From Acidovorax sp. sic0104 (GTDB lineage: Bacteria; Pseudomonadota; Gammaproteobacteria; Burkholderiales; Burkholderiaceae_C), in contig NZ_JAHUWH010000006.1 in assembly GCF_019219095.1 (NCBI RefSeq), positions 186,001-250,000 of the forward strand: DNA of 64,000 nt, read 5' to 3'. Under the pieces are notes generated by a model, which did not search any database, was not told where the DNA came from, and worked only from the letters and a program-made list of their open reading frames with translations. Made by a program: the position numbers and the translations under genes. Positions within the stretch are counted from its first letter, which is position 1, and every line of letters starts with the position of its first letter. Of this stretch, positions 35,598-48,263 are shown piece after piece.

Positions 35598-36191
35598 GTG
35601 GCATTGCAGCAAGTCGTTGAACAAATTGTGACGGGCCTGGGGTATGACCTGGTGGAGATCGAGCGCTCCGCCGGTGGTCTGCTGCGCGTCACCATCGACT
35701 TGCCCTGGGTGCAGCCGGCCGCCGATGCGCCCGCGCCCCTGGAGGATCAATTCGTCACGGTCGAGGACTGCGAGAAGGTCACCCGCCAGCTGCAGTTCGC
35801 GCTGGAGGTCGATGGCGTCGAGTACAAGCGCCTTGAGGTCTCATCCCCCGGCATCGACCGCCCCTTGCGCCACGAGCAGGACTTCGTGCGCTTTGAGGGC
35901 TCGGTCATCGACATCACCCTGAAGGCGCCCATTGGCGCAGCAGCAGCGGGCCAGGTCAATGCCACCCGCAAGAAATTTCGCGGCACGCTCGAGCGCGCCG
36001 AGGCCGGGGGCTGGCAGATCGTCTGGAGCGACGAGCCCCCTGTCAAGCCAGGTCAAAAGGTCAGCAAGAAGCGCGTACCCGCACCGCTGCAGGCGTTGGG
36101 TTTCGCCCTCGATGAACTCAGGGATGCCCGTCTGGCGCCCATCGTGGACTTCAAGGGGCGTGCGGGCAAGGCCGGGCCCGCGCCCGCTTGA
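35598..36191 (+). CDS. rimP: ribosome maturation factor RimP
   Basis: The protein has 197 residues from GTG at 35598. N-terminal domain LGYDLVEIERSAGGLLRVTI and the conserved LEVSSPGIDRPLRHEQDF are diagnostic. It acts in 30S subunit assembly. It is longer than the E. coli protein (about 150) because of an extended C-terminal tail (KRVPAPLQALGFALDELRDA) and an extra proline/alanine loop near 40-48. It is first gene of the nusA operon, behind a leader terminator. Confidence 0.95.
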   Translation: MALQQVVEQIVTGLGYDLVEIERSAGGLLRVTIDLPWVQPAADAPAPLEDQFVTVEDCEKVTRQLQFALEVDGVEYKRLEVSSPGIDRPLRHEQDFVRFEGSVIDITLKAPIGAAAAGQVNATRKKFRGTLERAEAGGWQIVWSDEPPVKPGQKVSKKRVPAPLQALGFALDELRDARLAPIVDFKGRAGKAGPAPA

Positions 36192-36274
36192 GCCTGAGCG
36201 CTTGCTGAATGAATGGGGCGGGGCTGCTGTGTACGGCTGCCGCCCTCAGGTGATTGAAATAGGAGAGTCGTCGC

Positions 36275-37762
36275 ATGAATCGCGAATTGTTGATGTTGGT
36301 TGAGGCCATTTCACGCGAGAAGAACGTGGAGCGTGATGTGGTCTTGGGCGCCGTGGAGTCGGCCCTGGCCCAGGCTACCAAGAAGCTGTACCAGGGCGAG
36401 GTGGACATTCGCGTGTCCGTCGATCGCGACAGCGGCAACTATGAGACTTTCCGTCGCTGGCTGGTGGTGCCCGACGATGCTGGCCTGCAAAATCCTGAAG
36501 CCGAAGAGCTGCTGATGGACGCGAAGGACCGCATTCCGGACATCGAAGTGGGCGAGTACATCGAAGAGGGCGTCGAATCCGTGCCCATCGGCCGCATCGG
36601 CGCCATGGCGGCCAAGCAGGTCATCCTGCAGAAGATCCGCGATGCAGAGCGCGAAATGCTGCTCAACGACTTCATGTCGCGTGGCGAGAAGATCTTCACG
36701 GGTACCGTCAAGCGCATGGACAAGGGCGACATCATCGTCGAGTCCGGCCGCGTTGAAGGCCGTCTGCGCCGTGGCGAGATGATCCCCAAGGAAAACCTGC
36801 GCAGCGGCGACCGCGTGCGGGCCATGATCATGGAGGTGGACCTCACGCTGCGTGGCGCGCCCATCATCCTGTCGCGCTCGGCGCCCGAATTCATGATCGA
36901 GCTCTTCCGCCAGGAAGTGCCCGAGATCGAGCAGGGCCTGCTCGAGATCAAGTCCTGCGCCCGCGACCCCGGCTCGCGCGCCAAGATCGCCGTGCTGTCG
37001 CACGACAAGCGCGTGGACCCCATCGGCACCTGCGTCGGCGTGCGCGGCACCCGCGTGAATGCGGTGACCAACGAGCTTGCCGGAGAGCGCGTGGACATCG
37101 TGCTGTGGTCCGAAGACCCGGCGCAGTTCGTGATCGGTGCGCTGGCACCTGCCAACGTGTCCTCCATCGTGGTCGATGAGGAAAAGCATGCCATGGACGT
37201 GGTGGTGGATGAGGAAAACCTCGCCATCGCCATCGGCCGCGGCGGCCAGAACGTGCGCCTGGCGTCCGATCTGACCGGCTGGAAGATCAACATCATGGAC
37301 GCTGCCGAAAGCGCCCAGAAACAGGCCAACGAGACCGACACGGCTCGCAAGCTGTTCATGGAAAAGCTGGATGTGGACGAGGAAATCGCCGACATCCTGA
37401 TCTCCGAAGGCTTCAACAGCCTGGAAGAAGTGGCCTACGTGCCGCTGCAGGAAATGCTGGAGATCGAGAGCTTTGACGAAGACACCGTCAACGAGCTGCG
37501 CGCCCGTGCCAAGGATGCGCTGCTCACGATGGAAATCGCCCGCGAGGAAAGCGTGGATGAGGTCTCCCAGGACCTGCGCGACCTCGAAGGCCTCACCCCC
37601 GAGCTGATTGCCAAACTGGCCGACGGTGGTGTGCACACACGTGACGACCTGGCCGATTTGGGCCTAGATGAACTGACCGACCTGACCGGACAGTCTGAAG
37701 AAGATGCCAAAGCCTTGATCCTGAAGGCGCGTGAACACTGGTTCGCGGGGCAGCAAGAGTAA
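36275..37762 (+). CDS. nusA: transcription termination/antitermination protein NusA
   Basis: The protein has 495 residues, the length of E. coli NusA. N-terminal RNA polymerase-binding domain, S1 domain ([20 protein letters not shown]), KH1/KH2 ([20 protein letters not shown] and [14 protein letters not shown]) and two C-terminal acidic repeats (residues about 365-495) are present. It binds polymerase and nascent RNA. AGGAGA precedes the ATG. It could also act on its own leader terminator. Confidence 0.98.
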   Translation: MNRELLMLVEAISREKNVERDVVLGAVESALAQATKKLYQGEVDIRVSVDRDSGNYETFRRWLVVPDDAGLQNPEAEELLMDAKDRIPDIEVGEYIEEGVESVPIGRIGAMAAKQVILQKIRDAEREMLLNDFMSRGEKIFTGTVKRMDKGDIIVESGRVEGRLRRGEMIPKENLRSGDRVRAMIMEVDLTLRGAPIILSRSAPEFMIELFRQEVPEIEQGLLEIKSCARDPGSRAKIAVLSHDKRVDPIGTCVGVRGTRVNAVTNELAGERVDIVLWSEDPAQFVIGALAPANVSSIVVDEEKHAMDVVVDEENLAIAIGRGGQNVRLASDLTGWKINIMDAAESAQKQANETDTARKLFMEKLDVDEEIADILISEGFNSLEEVAYVPLQEMLEIESFDEDTVNELRARAKDALLTMEIAREESVDEVSQDLRDLEGLTPELIAKLADGGVHTRDDLADLGLDELTDLTGQSEEDAKALILKAREHWFAGQQE

Positions 37763-37786
37763 AGGTCAGGGAGGCACGAACCATAT

Positions 37787-40651
<2,865 letters not shown>

Positions 40652-40654
40652 GAC

Positions 40655-40795
40655 ACCCCCTGAGTCGCTTCGCTCCCTGCCCCTCTCTCGCCTCGCGGCG
40701 CGAGGCGGGAGGGGGGCGCCCCCAGCGCACGCAAGCGCAGCGCCGCCTATGCGTCGGGGCGGCCCTTGCGCGGGGGTGCTGGTCTGCGCCGCGTG
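40655..40795. repeat. R2 repeat, long copy, directly after infB
   Basis: CCCCCTGAGTCGCTTCGCTC begins five bases past the infB stop codon. The element continues through GC-rich inverted repeats to GGGCGGCCCTTGCGCGGGGG, the reverse of the copy start at 48170. It fills most of the infB-rbfA gap in an otherwise compact operon. Confidence 0.8.
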
Positions 40796-40840
40796 AAAAC
40801 CACGTGATGCTGCAGCAGCGGCCGGCGAAGGTAAATTGAC

Positions 40841-41212
40841 ATGGCTGCAAAAAAATCTGCTACCCCGAACCGCGCCTTCAAGGTTGCCGATCAGATACAG
40901 CGCGATCTGACGGAGCTGATCGCGCGCGAGTTGAAAGACCCGCGCGTGGGCATGGTGACGCTGCAGGGCGTGGAGGTGACCCCCGACTACGCACACGCCA
41001 AGGTGTTCTTCAGCCTGCTGACGGGTGACCCTGTGGAGACACAGGCCGCACTCAACCAGGCTGCGGGCTTCCTGCGCAATGGCCTGTTCAAGCGCCTGCA
41101 CATCCACACGGTGCCCACGCTGCACTTCGTGTTCGACCGCACCTCCGAGCGTGCGGCCGACATGAACGCCTTGATCGCCAAGGCCGTTTCTTCGCGCGCG
41201 AAAGAGGAGTAG
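40841..41212 (+). CDS. rbfA: ribosome-binding factor A
   Basis: The protein has 123 residues. It has the KH-type fold with [20 protein letters not shown] and [17 protein letters not shown], as expected for RbfA, which helps 16S rRNA 5' end maturation during 30S assembly. It begins 189 bases after infB, separated by the R2 element, and truB follows after three bases. Confidence 0.96.
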   Translation: MAAKKSATPNRAFKVADQIQRDLTELIARELKDPRVGMVTLQGVEVTPDYAHAKVFFSLLTGDPVETQAALNQAAGFLRNGLFKRLHIHTVPTLHFVFDRTSERAADMNALIAKAVSSRAKEE

Positions 41213-41215
41213 CCC

Positions 41216-42178
41216 ATGCACGCGCCTCGCACCAGGGTGCAGCGGCGCCCTGTGCACGGGGTGTTGCTGCTGGACAAACCGCTCGGGCTCTCGAGCAATG
41301 ACGCCTTGCAAAAGGCGAAGTGGTTGCTGCGCGCTGAAAAAGCGGGCCACACGGGCACGCTCGATCCGCTGGCTACCGGCGTGCTGCCGCTGTGCTTTGG
41401 CGCAGCGACGAAGTTCAGCCAGTTGCAGCTCGACGCCCCCAAGACCTACGAGGCCGTTGCCTTGCTGGGCACCACCACCACCACCGGCGATGCCGAGGGT
41501 GAGGTGCTTCGGCACTGTGATGTCGATCAGGCGGCACTGACACCCGAGAATCTTGAAGCCGTGCAGAGGCAGTTCACAGGCCCCATCCAGCAGGTGCCGC
41601 CGATGCACAGCGCGCTCAAGAAGGACGGCAAGGCCCTGTACGAGTACGCGCGTGCCGGTGTGACCGTGGAGCGCGAAGCGCGCGACGTCGTCATCCATGC
41701 GCTGAATCTCACGGTGGTGCAGACGGAGCAAGGGCAATATGCTATCAAAATGGTAGTTAGGTGCAGCAAGGGCACCTACATCCGCACCCTGGGCGAGGAC
41801 ATCGGTGCCGCTCTGGGCTGCGGAGCGCATCTCACGTTCTTGCGCCGCATCGACACGGGGGGGATCGGCGTGGAGCGCTGCGTCACCCTTGCGCAACTGG
41901 AAGCCATGCCGGAGGCCGAGCGCCTGGCCAGCCTGGAAGCGCCCGAGTCGTTGCTGGCACAACACGTGCGTGTCACGCTGGACAGCGACAATGCGGCTCG
42001 CTTCCTGTCAGGCGTGCGCCGCCGCGGCACCTGGCCCGATGCCAGCGCCGTGTCGGTTTTTGGAGAAGAGCCTCCGGCACTGCTGGGGGTGGCCCACATC
42101 GTTGGCGGGGAGCTGGTGCCCGACAGGCTCCTGAGTCCGCTGGAAATACAACAAATCTTGGAAGCACGCCGCGCCTGA
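41216..42178 (+). CDS. truB: tRNA pseudouridine(55) synthase TruB
   Basis: The protein has 320 residues. [19 protein letters not shown] and [17 protein letters not shown], the latter with the catalytic aspartate, are diagnostic. [17 protein letters not shown] and a C-terminal PUA-like part follow. It modifies U55 of tRNA. A stretch of R3-type sequence at 41738-41760 encodes residues YAIKMVVR just before VRCSKGT without breaking the frame. Confidence 0.97.
   Translation: MHAPRTRVQRRPVHGVLLLDKPLGLSSNDALQKAKWLLRAEKAGHTGTLDPLATGVLPLCFGAATKFSQLQLDAPKTYEAVALLGTTTTTGDAEGEVLRHCDVDQAALTPENLEAVQRQFTGPIQQVPPMHSALKKDGKALYEYARAGVTVEREARDVVIHALNLTVVQTEQGQYAIKMVVRCSKGTYIRTLGEDIGAALGCGAHLTFLRRIDTGGIGVERCVTLAQLEAMPEAERLASLEAPESLLAQHVRVTLDSDNAARFLSGVRRRGTWPDASAVSVFGEEPPALLGVAHIVGGELVPDRLLSPLEIQQILEARRA
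41738..41760. repeat. partial R3 repeat inside truB
   Basis: ATATGCTATCAAAATGGTAG matches the ATAGC/ATCAAAAT arm of R3 elements and is AT-rich against a GC-rich gene. It lies between two conserved TruB segments. Confidence 0.5.
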
Positions 42179-42206
42179 CACCAGCCAGCGGCACATTGGA
42201 AAAACT

Positions 42207-44030
42207 ATGACGAAACAAATCCGCAACATCGCCATCATTGCCCACGTTGACCATGGCAAGACCACCATGGTCGACCAACTGCTGCGCCAGTCCGGCACCT
42301 TCGCCGACCACGAAAAAGTGGTCGACACCGTGATGGACAACAACGCGATCGAAAAAGAGCGTGGCATCACCATTCTGGCCAAGAACTGCGCCGTGAGCTG
42401 GGAAGGCACGCACATCAACATCGTGGACACCCCCGGTCACGCGGACTTCGGCGGCGAAGTGGAGCGTGCCCTGTCCATGGTGGACAGCGTGGTGTTGTTG
42501 ATCGATGCGCAGGAGGGCCCCATGCCCCAGACGCGTTTCGTGACCAAGAAGGCCCTGGCCCTGGGCCTGCGTCCCATCCTGGTGGTGAACAAGGTGGACA
42601 AGCCGGGTGCCAACCCCGACAAGGTCGTGAACGCCGCGTTCGATTTGTTCGACAAGCTGGGTGCCACCGACGAGCAGCTCGACTTCCCAGTGGTGTACGC
42701 CTCCGGGATCAATGGCTGGTCGTCGCTCGAAGAAGGCGCTCCGGGCGAGCAGTGGGGTCCCGACATGTCGGCCCTGTTCAACACCATCTTGAAGCACGTT
42801 CCTCCGAACTCGGGCGACGCCAATGCGCCACTGCAGCTGCAGATCTCCGCGCTGGATTTCTCCACCTTCGTGGGCCGCATCGGTGTGGGCCGCATCAGCC
42901 AGGGCACTCTGAAGCCCGCTCAGGACGTGCTGGTCATGGAAGGCCCGGATGGCAAGGCCGTCAAGGGCCGCGTGAACCAGGTGCTGACTTTCCAGGGTCT
43001 TGATCGCATGCAGACGCCCGTGGCTGGCCCCGGCGACATCGTGCTGATCAACGGCATCGAGGACATCGGCATCGGCGTGACCGTGACCGACCCTGCCAAC
43101 CCCGCGCCGCTGCCCATGCTCAAGGTGGACGAGCCCACGCTGACCATGAACTTCTGCGTGAACACGTCGCCTCTGGCTGGACGTGAAGGCAAGTTCGTGA
43201 CCAGCCGCCAGATCTGGGACCGACTGCAGAAGGAACTGCAGCACAACGTGGCCCTGCGCGTGAAGGAAACCGACGAAGAAGGCATCTTCGAAGTGATGGG
43301 CCGTGGCGAACTGCACCTGACCATCTTGCTTGAAAACATGCGCCGCGAAGGCTACGAGTTGGCCGTCTCCAAGCCCCGCGTGGTGTTCAAGGACGTCGAT
43401 GGTGTCAAGCACGAGCCCATTGAGCTGGTCACGGCCGACATCGAAGAAGGCCATCAGGGCGGCGTGATGCAGGCCCTGGGCGAGCGCAAGGGCGAGTTGG
43501 TGAACATGGAGCCGGACGGCCGCGGCCGCGTGCGCCTGGAGTACCGCATTCCTGCGCGTGGCCTGATCGGCTTCACCAACGAATTCCTGAACCTGACGCG
43601 CGGCTCCGGCCTGATCAGCAACATCTTCGACAGCTACGAGCCGCACAAGGGTGCTATCGGCGGTCGCAAGAACGGCGTGCTGATTTCCATGGACGACGGT
43701 GAAATCTTCACCTACGCCTTGGGCAAGCTGGACGACCGCGGTCGCATGTTCGTCAAGGCCAACGACCCGGTGTACGAAGGCATGATCGTGGGCATCCACA
43801 GCCGCGACAACGACCTGGTGGTGAACGCCACGCGCACCAAGCAGCTCACCAACTTCCGCGTCTCCGGCAAGGAAGACGCGATCAAGATCACGCCGCCGAT
43901 CGACGCCACGCTGGAGTACGCGGTGGAGTTCATCGAGGACGACGAGCTGGTCGAGATCACGCCCAAGTCGATCCGCATCCGCAAGCGCTTCCTGACCGAA
44001 AACGAGCGCAAGCGCGCAGGCCGCTCCTGA
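42207..44030 (+). CDS. typA: ribosome-associated GTPase TypA/BipA
   Basis: The protein has 607 residues. The G1 motif [19 protein letters not shown], switch region [28 protein letters not shown] and [12 protein letters not shown] define the TypA family, and the EF-G-like domains III and V with the C-terminal TypA domain ([20 protein letters not shown]) follow. It binds ribosomes under stress and low temperature. It lies 28 bases after truB and ends before an intrinsic terminator. Confidence 0.97.
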   Translation: MTKQIRNIAIIAHVDHGKTTMVDQLLRQSGTFADHEKVVDTVMDNNAIEKERGITILAKNCAVSWEGTHINIVDTPGHADFGGEVERALSMVDSVVLLIDAQEGPMPQTRFVTKKALALGLRPILVVNKVDKPGANPDKVVNAAFDLFDKLGATDEQLDFPVVYASGINGWSSLEEGAPGEQWGPDMSALFNTILKHVPPNSGDANAPLQLQISALDFSTFVGRIGVGRISQGTLKPAQDVLVMEGPDGKAVKGRVNQVLTFQGLDRMQTPVAGPGDIVLINGIEDIGIGVTVTDPANPAPLPMLKVDEPTLTMNFCVNTSPLAGREGKFVTSRQIWDRLQKELQHNVALRVKETDEEGIFEVMGRGELHLTILLENMRREGYELAVSKPRVVFKDVDGVKHEPIELVTADIEEGHQGGVMQALGERKGELVNMEPDGRGRVRLEYRIPARGLIGFTNEFLNLTRGSGLISNIFDSYEPHKGAIGGRKNGVLISMDDGEIFTYALGKLDDRGRMFVKANDPVYEGMIVGIHSRDNDLVVNATRTKQLTNFRVSGKEDAIKITPPIDATLEYAVEFIEDDELVEITPKSIRIRKRFLTENERKRAGRS

Positions 44031-44100
44031 TGTTCCGGCGCTGAGGCGCCGAGTTCTGTCGAGTGAGCGCACAGGGGGCCATGCCCCTGCCTGTCGCCCG

Positions 44101-44129
44101 AGGGCCACTGCCATGCCGTGGCCCTTTTT
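44101..44129 (+). terminator. intrinsic terminator after typA
   Basis: AGGGCCAC and GTGGCCCT form a perfect 8-bp stem around TGCCATGCC, followed by five T residues. It lies 71 bases beyond the typA stop and closes the rimP-to-typA transcription unit. Confidence 0.8.
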
Positions 44130-44171
44130 GCCATCTGACGCTGCCGCCGCAATACGCTGTACCCACTGCCG

Positions 44172-45053
44172 ATGTTCCCGCCCAAGCTCACCCATTCCCG
44201 CGCCGTGGTCCTGATGGTGGCGGTCACCTTCATGTGGTCGATCGCGGGTGTGGTCACGCGCCACCTCGAAGCCGCCCGCAGTTTCGAAGTGACCTTCTGG
44301 CGCAGCCTGTTCACCTTGTTGGCGCTGTTGGTGATCCTTCCCATGCTGCAGGGGCGTGCGGTGTTCTCGTCCATGCGCAGGAGCGGGCGGGCCTTGTGGA
44401 TATCGGGTGTGTGCTGGAGCGTGATGTTCACTGCCTTCATGGTGGCCATCCTGCTCATGCCCGTGGCGAACGTGCTGGTGACCATGGCCGCCGCACCGCT
44501 GATCACCGCATTGCTGGCGCGTATCTTCATAGGGCATCGCATTGCGCCGCGGACCTGGGTCGCCATCTGCGTGGCGGGGCTGGGCATAGGGTGGATGTAT
44601 GGCTCTCAGGTGGCGGGACTGCCCCTGCTGGGTACCTTGGTAGCCTTGTGCGTGCCGGTGGCCGGCGCCGTGAACTGGACGGTAGTGCAGCATTCGCAGC
44701 GCCATGGCCACGCGGTCGATCTGGTGCCGGCCGTGCTGGTGGGAGCGGTGCTGTCCGTACTGGCCACGCTGCCGTTGGCGCTGCCATTTCAGGCGTCCGC
44801 GCACGACCTGTGGTTGCTGGCCTTGCTGGGCGTGGTGCAACTGGCCATACCCTGCGTGCTGGCCGTGCGTTGCGGACAGGTGCTCAAGGCACCGGAGATC
44901 GCCCTTTTGAGCCTTCTGGAGGTGATCTTTGGTATTTTGCTGGCATGGCTGGGTGCGGGCGAAGAGCCCGGCGCGGCCGTGCTGGGTGGTGGCGCGCTGG
45001 TGATCGGCGCGCTGGTTTTCAATGAGCTTTTGGGTTTGAAGGAAGAAAAATGA
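44172..45053 (+). CDS. DMT-superfamily (EamA-type) transporter
   Basis: The protein has 293 residues with ten hydrophobic segments in two EamA repeats (AVVLMVAVTFMWSIAGVVTR, VAICVAGLGIGWMYGS, LLALLGVVQLAIPCVLAV). It exports or imports an unknown metabolite. The stop overlaps the next gene start by four bases (ATGA), suggesting joint expression with the acyl-CoA enzyme. Confidence 0.88.
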   Translation: MFPPKLTHSRAVVLMVAVTFMWSIAGVVTRHLEAARSFEVTFWRSLFTLLALLVILPMLQGRAVFSSMRRSGRALWISGVCWSVMFTAFMVAILLMPVANVLVTMAAAPLITALLARIFIGHRIAPRTWVAICVAGLGIGWMYGSQVAGLPLLGTLVALCVPVAGAVNWTVVQHSQRHGHAVDLVPAVLVGAVLSVLATLPLALPFQASAHDLWLLALLGVVQLAIPCVLAVRCGQVLKAPEIALLSLLEVIFGILLAWLGAGEEPGAAVLGGGALVIGALVFNELLGLKEEK

Positions 45054-46147
45054 CGGAGACAGTGGTTTTGGCGGAAGTTCTGAGCGAAGTGCGTGGCCAG
45101 GTCGGCTTCATCACCTTGAACCGCCCTCGTGCGCTCAATGCACTGTCGCTCGGGATGGTGCGCGACCTCATGGGCGTCCTGCTGGCATGGCAGAACGATG
45201 CACGGGTGCTGGCAGTGGCCATCCGTGGCAGCAACAAGGAGGGCCCTTTCGGCGCCTTCTGCGCCGGCGGCGACATCCGCTTCCTGCACCAGGCGGGCAG
45301 CCAGGGCAACCCGCAGCTGGAAGACTTCTTTACCGAGGAATACGCCCTCAACCACCTGATCCACAACTACGGCAAGCCTTACATCGCCTTCATGGACGGC
45401 ATCGTGATGGGTGGCGGCATGGGCATCAGCCAGGGTGCCGCCCTGCGCGTGGTGACCGAACGCACGAAGATGGCCATGCCGGAGACGGCCATCGGTTTGT
45501 TCCCCGACGTGGGCGGGGGCTACTTTCTCAGCCGCTGCCCTGGCCGCGTGGGCGAGTGGCTGGCGCTGACGGGCGACACCATTGGTGCGAGCGACGCCAT
45601 CGCCGGCAACCTGGCCGACGGCTGCCTGCCGTCGGACCAGCAGGCAGCCGTGTGGGACGCCCTGGCCTCGCAGACTTTTGCGGACGGCGCCGCGGTCAAG
45701 GCCTATGTTGCTTCCAAATTCATAGCTGCTGGCGCAGATGCATCAAGCGTCAGGGCCGAAATTGATCAGTATTTTGCGTTACCTGGCGTGGGCGACATCG
45801 TGCGTGCGCTGGAGTCAGCTGATAGCGAATGGGCGCGCGCCACAGCGGCCACCTTGCGCAAGCGCTCTCCGCTGATGCTGCACGTGGTGCTGGAGCAGGT
45901 CCGCCGAGCCCGCACCATGGGCCTGGCCGACGACCTGCGCATGGAACGCGACATGGTGCGCCACTGCTTCTACCTGCGCCCCGGTCAGAGCGAGACGGTG
46001 GAGGGCATTCGTGCGCTCGCCGTGGACAAGGACCACGCACCGAAGTGGAACCCCGCGCGCATCGAGGACGTGACGCCCGAGATGGTGGCGCCGTTTTTTG
46101 CCAGCCCCTGGCCCGCCCATTCGCATCCGCTGGCGGCGCTGGCCTGA
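45050..46147 (+). CDS. enoyl-CoA hydratase/isomerase family, 3-hydroxyisobutyryl-CoA hydrolase-like
   Basis: The protein has 365 residues. The crotonase fold includes VGFITLNRPRALNALSL, FCAGGDIRFLHQ (oxyanion hole), GIVMGGGMGISQGAALRVV and PETAIGLFPDVGGGYFLSR. The length and C-terminal ECH_2 region (RMERDMVRHCF, HAPKWNPARIEDV) fit hydroxyisobutyryl-CoA hydrolase of valine degradation. Residues about 219-242 are encoded by an R3 element. It is coupled to the upstream transporter. Confidence 0.9.
   Translation: MTETVVLAEVLSEVRGQVGFITLNRPRALNALSLGMVRDLMGVLLAWQNDARVLAVAIRGSNKEGPFGAFCAGGDIRFLHQAGSQGNPQLEDFFTEEYALNHLIHNYGKPYIAFMDGIVMGGGMGISQGAALRVVTERTKMAMPETAIGLFPDVGGGYFLSRCPGRVGEWLALTGDTIGASDAIAGNLADGCLPSDQQAAVWDALASQTFADGAAVKAYVASKFIAAGADASSVRAEIDQYFALPGVGDIVRALESADSEWARATAATLRKRSPLMLHVVLEQVRRARTMGLADDLRMERDMVRHCFYLRPGQSETVEGIRALAVDKDHAPKWNPARIEDVTPEMVAPFFASPWPAHSHPLAALA
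45706..45777. repeat. R3 repeat inside the acyl-CoA enzyme gene
   Basis: TTCATAGCTGCTGGCGCAGA, TGCATCAAGCGTCAGGGCC and GAAATTGATCAGTATTTTG follow the R3 order along its whole length, and the frame stays open (VASKFIAAGADASSVRAEID). Confidence 0.7.
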
Positions 46148-46167
46148 GGACAATCCCGGCCCGGGCT

Positions 46168-47067
46168 TCACAGCTGCCGGTACACCGCCGATGCGAGCGT
46201 CAGCAGTTGCTGGCGTGAGAGCTGGCCGCTGAGCGCGTAACCAAAGCCCTGGTCCACCCAGTAGAAGCCGGGCACAGGGCCGTCGCTGGTGAACTGGAAG
46301 GCAGTCTCCCCCGCATCGGGGGCGGGGGGCACCGTCGCCACGCCGGGCCTCGCCGCTGGGGCGGGGCTGTTGGCCGCAGTGACTGCGCCCAGGTACAGGG
46401 TGATGCGCTCGCCCTGGCCGTTCTGGTACATGAACAGCGCGCGTGCGCCCGCATCGCCGGGCAGCAGGCGTCCGCCCACCAGCGCATAGCCTTCGTCGGC
46501 CAGCACGGGCAGCTTGAGCGGTCGGCCCAGCCGTTTGGAGAGCCACTGCACCAGGTGCTCCTGCTGCGCGGCGGTCACTTCCACTGGGTGGCGCACTTCG
46601 GTCTGGTACACCGCATGCGCCACGGCGGCCTGGTGTGCGAAGCGTTGTCCGTTGGCGGCCAGCGCCAGCGCCGGGCCGTCTGGGTGGGCCATGCCGGGCC
46701 ACAGGCTTCGCCCGGTCCAGCCCAGTGCGAACGCCACCAGCACTGAAGCGGCCATGCCGCCCCAGCGCCACCATCTGTCCCGTCGCGCCCTGTGGGCGGA
46801 GGTGCGCAGTGCGGCAGCGAGCAGGGCTTCCGGCAGAGGCTCGGCCAGCATGTCCTGGTGCAGGGCCCGCAACTGCTGGCGCTGCTGTTGCCATTGCGCC
46901 AGGGTTTCATCGGCACCGGCCTGGCCTTCGAGCCGACGGCGCAGGGCCGCCTCATCCGCCGGCGGGAGGCGGCCGTCCGCCAGCGCATGCCATGCGGCTT
47001 CATCGTCGGCCGGTGGGGAGGGGTAGTGGTTGTGCGTGTCCATGGCGGGCTGGCGTGCGTGCGTCAT
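46168..47067 (-). CDS. anti-sigma factor (membrane protein)
   Basis: The protein has 299 residues from the ATG at 47067, one base past the sigma-factor stop. The cytoplasmic part (DDEAAWHALADGRLPPADEA, RRRLEGQAGADETLAQW) resembles short anti-sigma domains without the zinc HxxxCxxC motif. One membrane segment (WGGMAASVLVAFALGWTG) precedes a periplasmic sensor-like domain. An ATG at 47112 inside the sigma gene is possible but less likely. It would hold the adjacent ECF sigma factor. Confidence 0.87.
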   Translation of the reverse strand: MTHARQPAMDTHNHYPSPPADDEAAWHALADGRLPPADEAALRRRLEGQAGADETLAQWQQQRQQLRALHQDMLAEPLPEALLAAALRTSAHRARRDRWWRWGGMAASVLVAFALGWTGRSLWPGMAHPDGPALALAANGQRFAHQAAVAHAVYQTEVRHPVEVTAAQQEHLVQWLSKRLGRPLKLPVLADEGYALVGGRLLPGDAGARALFMYQNGQGERITLYLGAVTAANSPAPAARPGVATVPPAPDAGETAFQFTSDGPVPGFYWVDQGFGYALSGQLSRQQLLTLASAVYRQL

Positions 47068-47068
47068 G

Positions 47069-47623
47069 TCATTTGAGGCGGCGCAGGGTGGTGGGCTGGC
47101 CGATGGGTGCATCGGGGGCCGTGTGGTCGTCTGTGGCTGCGGGGCTTGGTGCGGCAGGCGCGCGCTCCATCAGCAGCCGCAGCCGGCTGCGCGCCCGCGA
47201 CAGGCGCGACATCACCGTGCCCACGGGAATGTCCAGGATGCGCGCGGTGTCCTCGTAGCCCATGTCTTCCAGCGTCACCAGCAGCAGCACGGCGCGCTGT
47301 TCGGGCGGCAGGCGCTGCAGGCAGCGCTCCAGGTCCAGCGCGTCGTCCCCCATGCCTGCGCTGCCCTGCAAGGAGTCGCGCAACTCATCCACATCCAGGA
47401 GGGGCAGCGGTGGCTGGGCGCGCAACTGGTTGAGGTAGAGGTTGTGCATCAGCGTGAACAGCCAGGCGCGCAGGTCGCTGCCGGCGCGCCACAGCAACCA
47501 TTTGCTGCACGCCCGCTCCAGGGTGTCCTGCACCAGGTCATCGGCCGCCCAGGCATCGCCCGTGAGCACGCGTGCGTAGCGGCGCAGTGCGGGCAACTGA
47601 TCGATGACCTGGGAGCGGTTCAT
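47069..47623 (-). CDS. ECF-type RNA polymerase sigma factor
   Basis: The protein has 184 residues. Region 2 (LVQDTLERACSKWLLWRAGS, LRAWLFTLMHNLYLNQLR) and region 4 (LPPEQRAVLLLVTLEDMGYE, GTVMSRLSRARSRLR) are complete. An alanine/proline tail follows region 4. It directs polymerase to a stress regulon, with the next gene as its anti-sigma factor and a lipoprotein gene immediately upstream. Confidence 0.93.
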   Translation of the reverse strand: MNRSQVIDQLPALRRYARVLTGDAWAADDLVQDTLERACSKWLLWRAGSDLRAWLFTLMHNLYLNQLRAQPPLPLLDVDELRDSLQGSAGMGDDALDLERCLQRLPPEQRAVLLLVTLEDMGYEDTARILDIPVGTVMSRLSRARSRLRLLMERAPAAPSPAATDDHTAPDAPIGQPTTLRRLK

Positions 47624-47665
47624 GCGGTCAGCGCACTGCGGCTGGAAAGCAGGTTCACACCTGCT

Positions 47666-48031
47666 TCAGGGTTTGGCCGTGCGCCATACCTGATTCACGC
47701 CATCGCCGGTCTTGTCGCCCGGCTTGGTGTCCTTGACCCAGTAGTACAGCGGCTTGCCCTTGTAGGCCAGTTGCTTCTTGCCATCGTCGCGCGTGACCAC
47801 GCTGTAGTCGCCGCCAGGGGCCTTGTCGGCCATCAGCGGCGGCCAGTTGGTGGCGCAGGGGCCGTTGCACACCGACTTGCCGCTGCCGGCGGCGTCGCGG
47901 TCGAAGGTGTAAAGCGTCATGCCGCCCGCGCCGACCAGCACGCCATCCATGGTCTTCACGGGCCCATCGGCCGCCATGGTGGAACAGCCGGCAACGGCCA
48001 GGAACGCAGCGATGGACAGGATCTTTTTCAT
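47666..48031 (-). CDS. COG4315-type secreted-repeat lipoprotein
   Basis: The protein has 121 residues from the ATG at 48031. Lipoprotein signal MKKILSIAAFLAVAGCSTMA has lipobox VAGC. GMTLYTFDRDAAGSGKSVCN and CATNWPPLMA plus LYYWVKDTKPGDKTGDG are the two repeats of the 'secreted repeat' family, with a conserved cysteine pair. It lies 42 bases upstream of the sigma gene and is probably part of the same envelope-stress operon. Confidence 0.9.
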   Translation of the reverse strand: MKKILSIAAFLAVAGCSTMAADGPVKTMDGVLVGAGGMTLYTFDRDAAGSGKSVCNGPCATNWPPLMADKAPGGDYSVVTRDDGKKQLAYKGKPLYYWVKDTKPGDKTGDGVNQVWRTAKP

Positions 48032-48169
48032 GGTTTCTCCAGGTGGAAGAAGAGGGATTGCAGGCAACGGTACATGCCGCCTTGCACGTCCACAAACACA
48101 GGGACGCGGTGGTTTATTCCATCGCGCATGAAAAAAGCGAACTTTGCGTACCAGGCACGGGCTGGGCAA

Positions 48170-48263
48170 CTGGCGCTGCTCAAGCCAGCGCCCCCGTGCA
48201 AGGGCCGCCCCGCCGCACCGGGGCGTCCCCCTTGGGGGGAAGATGCGCAGCACCTCAGGGGGG
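48170..48263. repeat. R2 repeat abutting the smpB stop codon
   Basis: GTGCAAGGGCCGCCCCGCCG to CACCTCAGGGGGG; read on the minus strand, CCCCCCTGAGGTG starts directly after the smpB TAG. A TGGCGCTGCTCAAGCCAGCG hairpin leads into the element. Confidence 0.85.

Noticed and set aside
41973..44840. 955-codon minus-strand frame
   Set aside because: Antisense of truB, typA and a transporter gene; composition is unlike protein.
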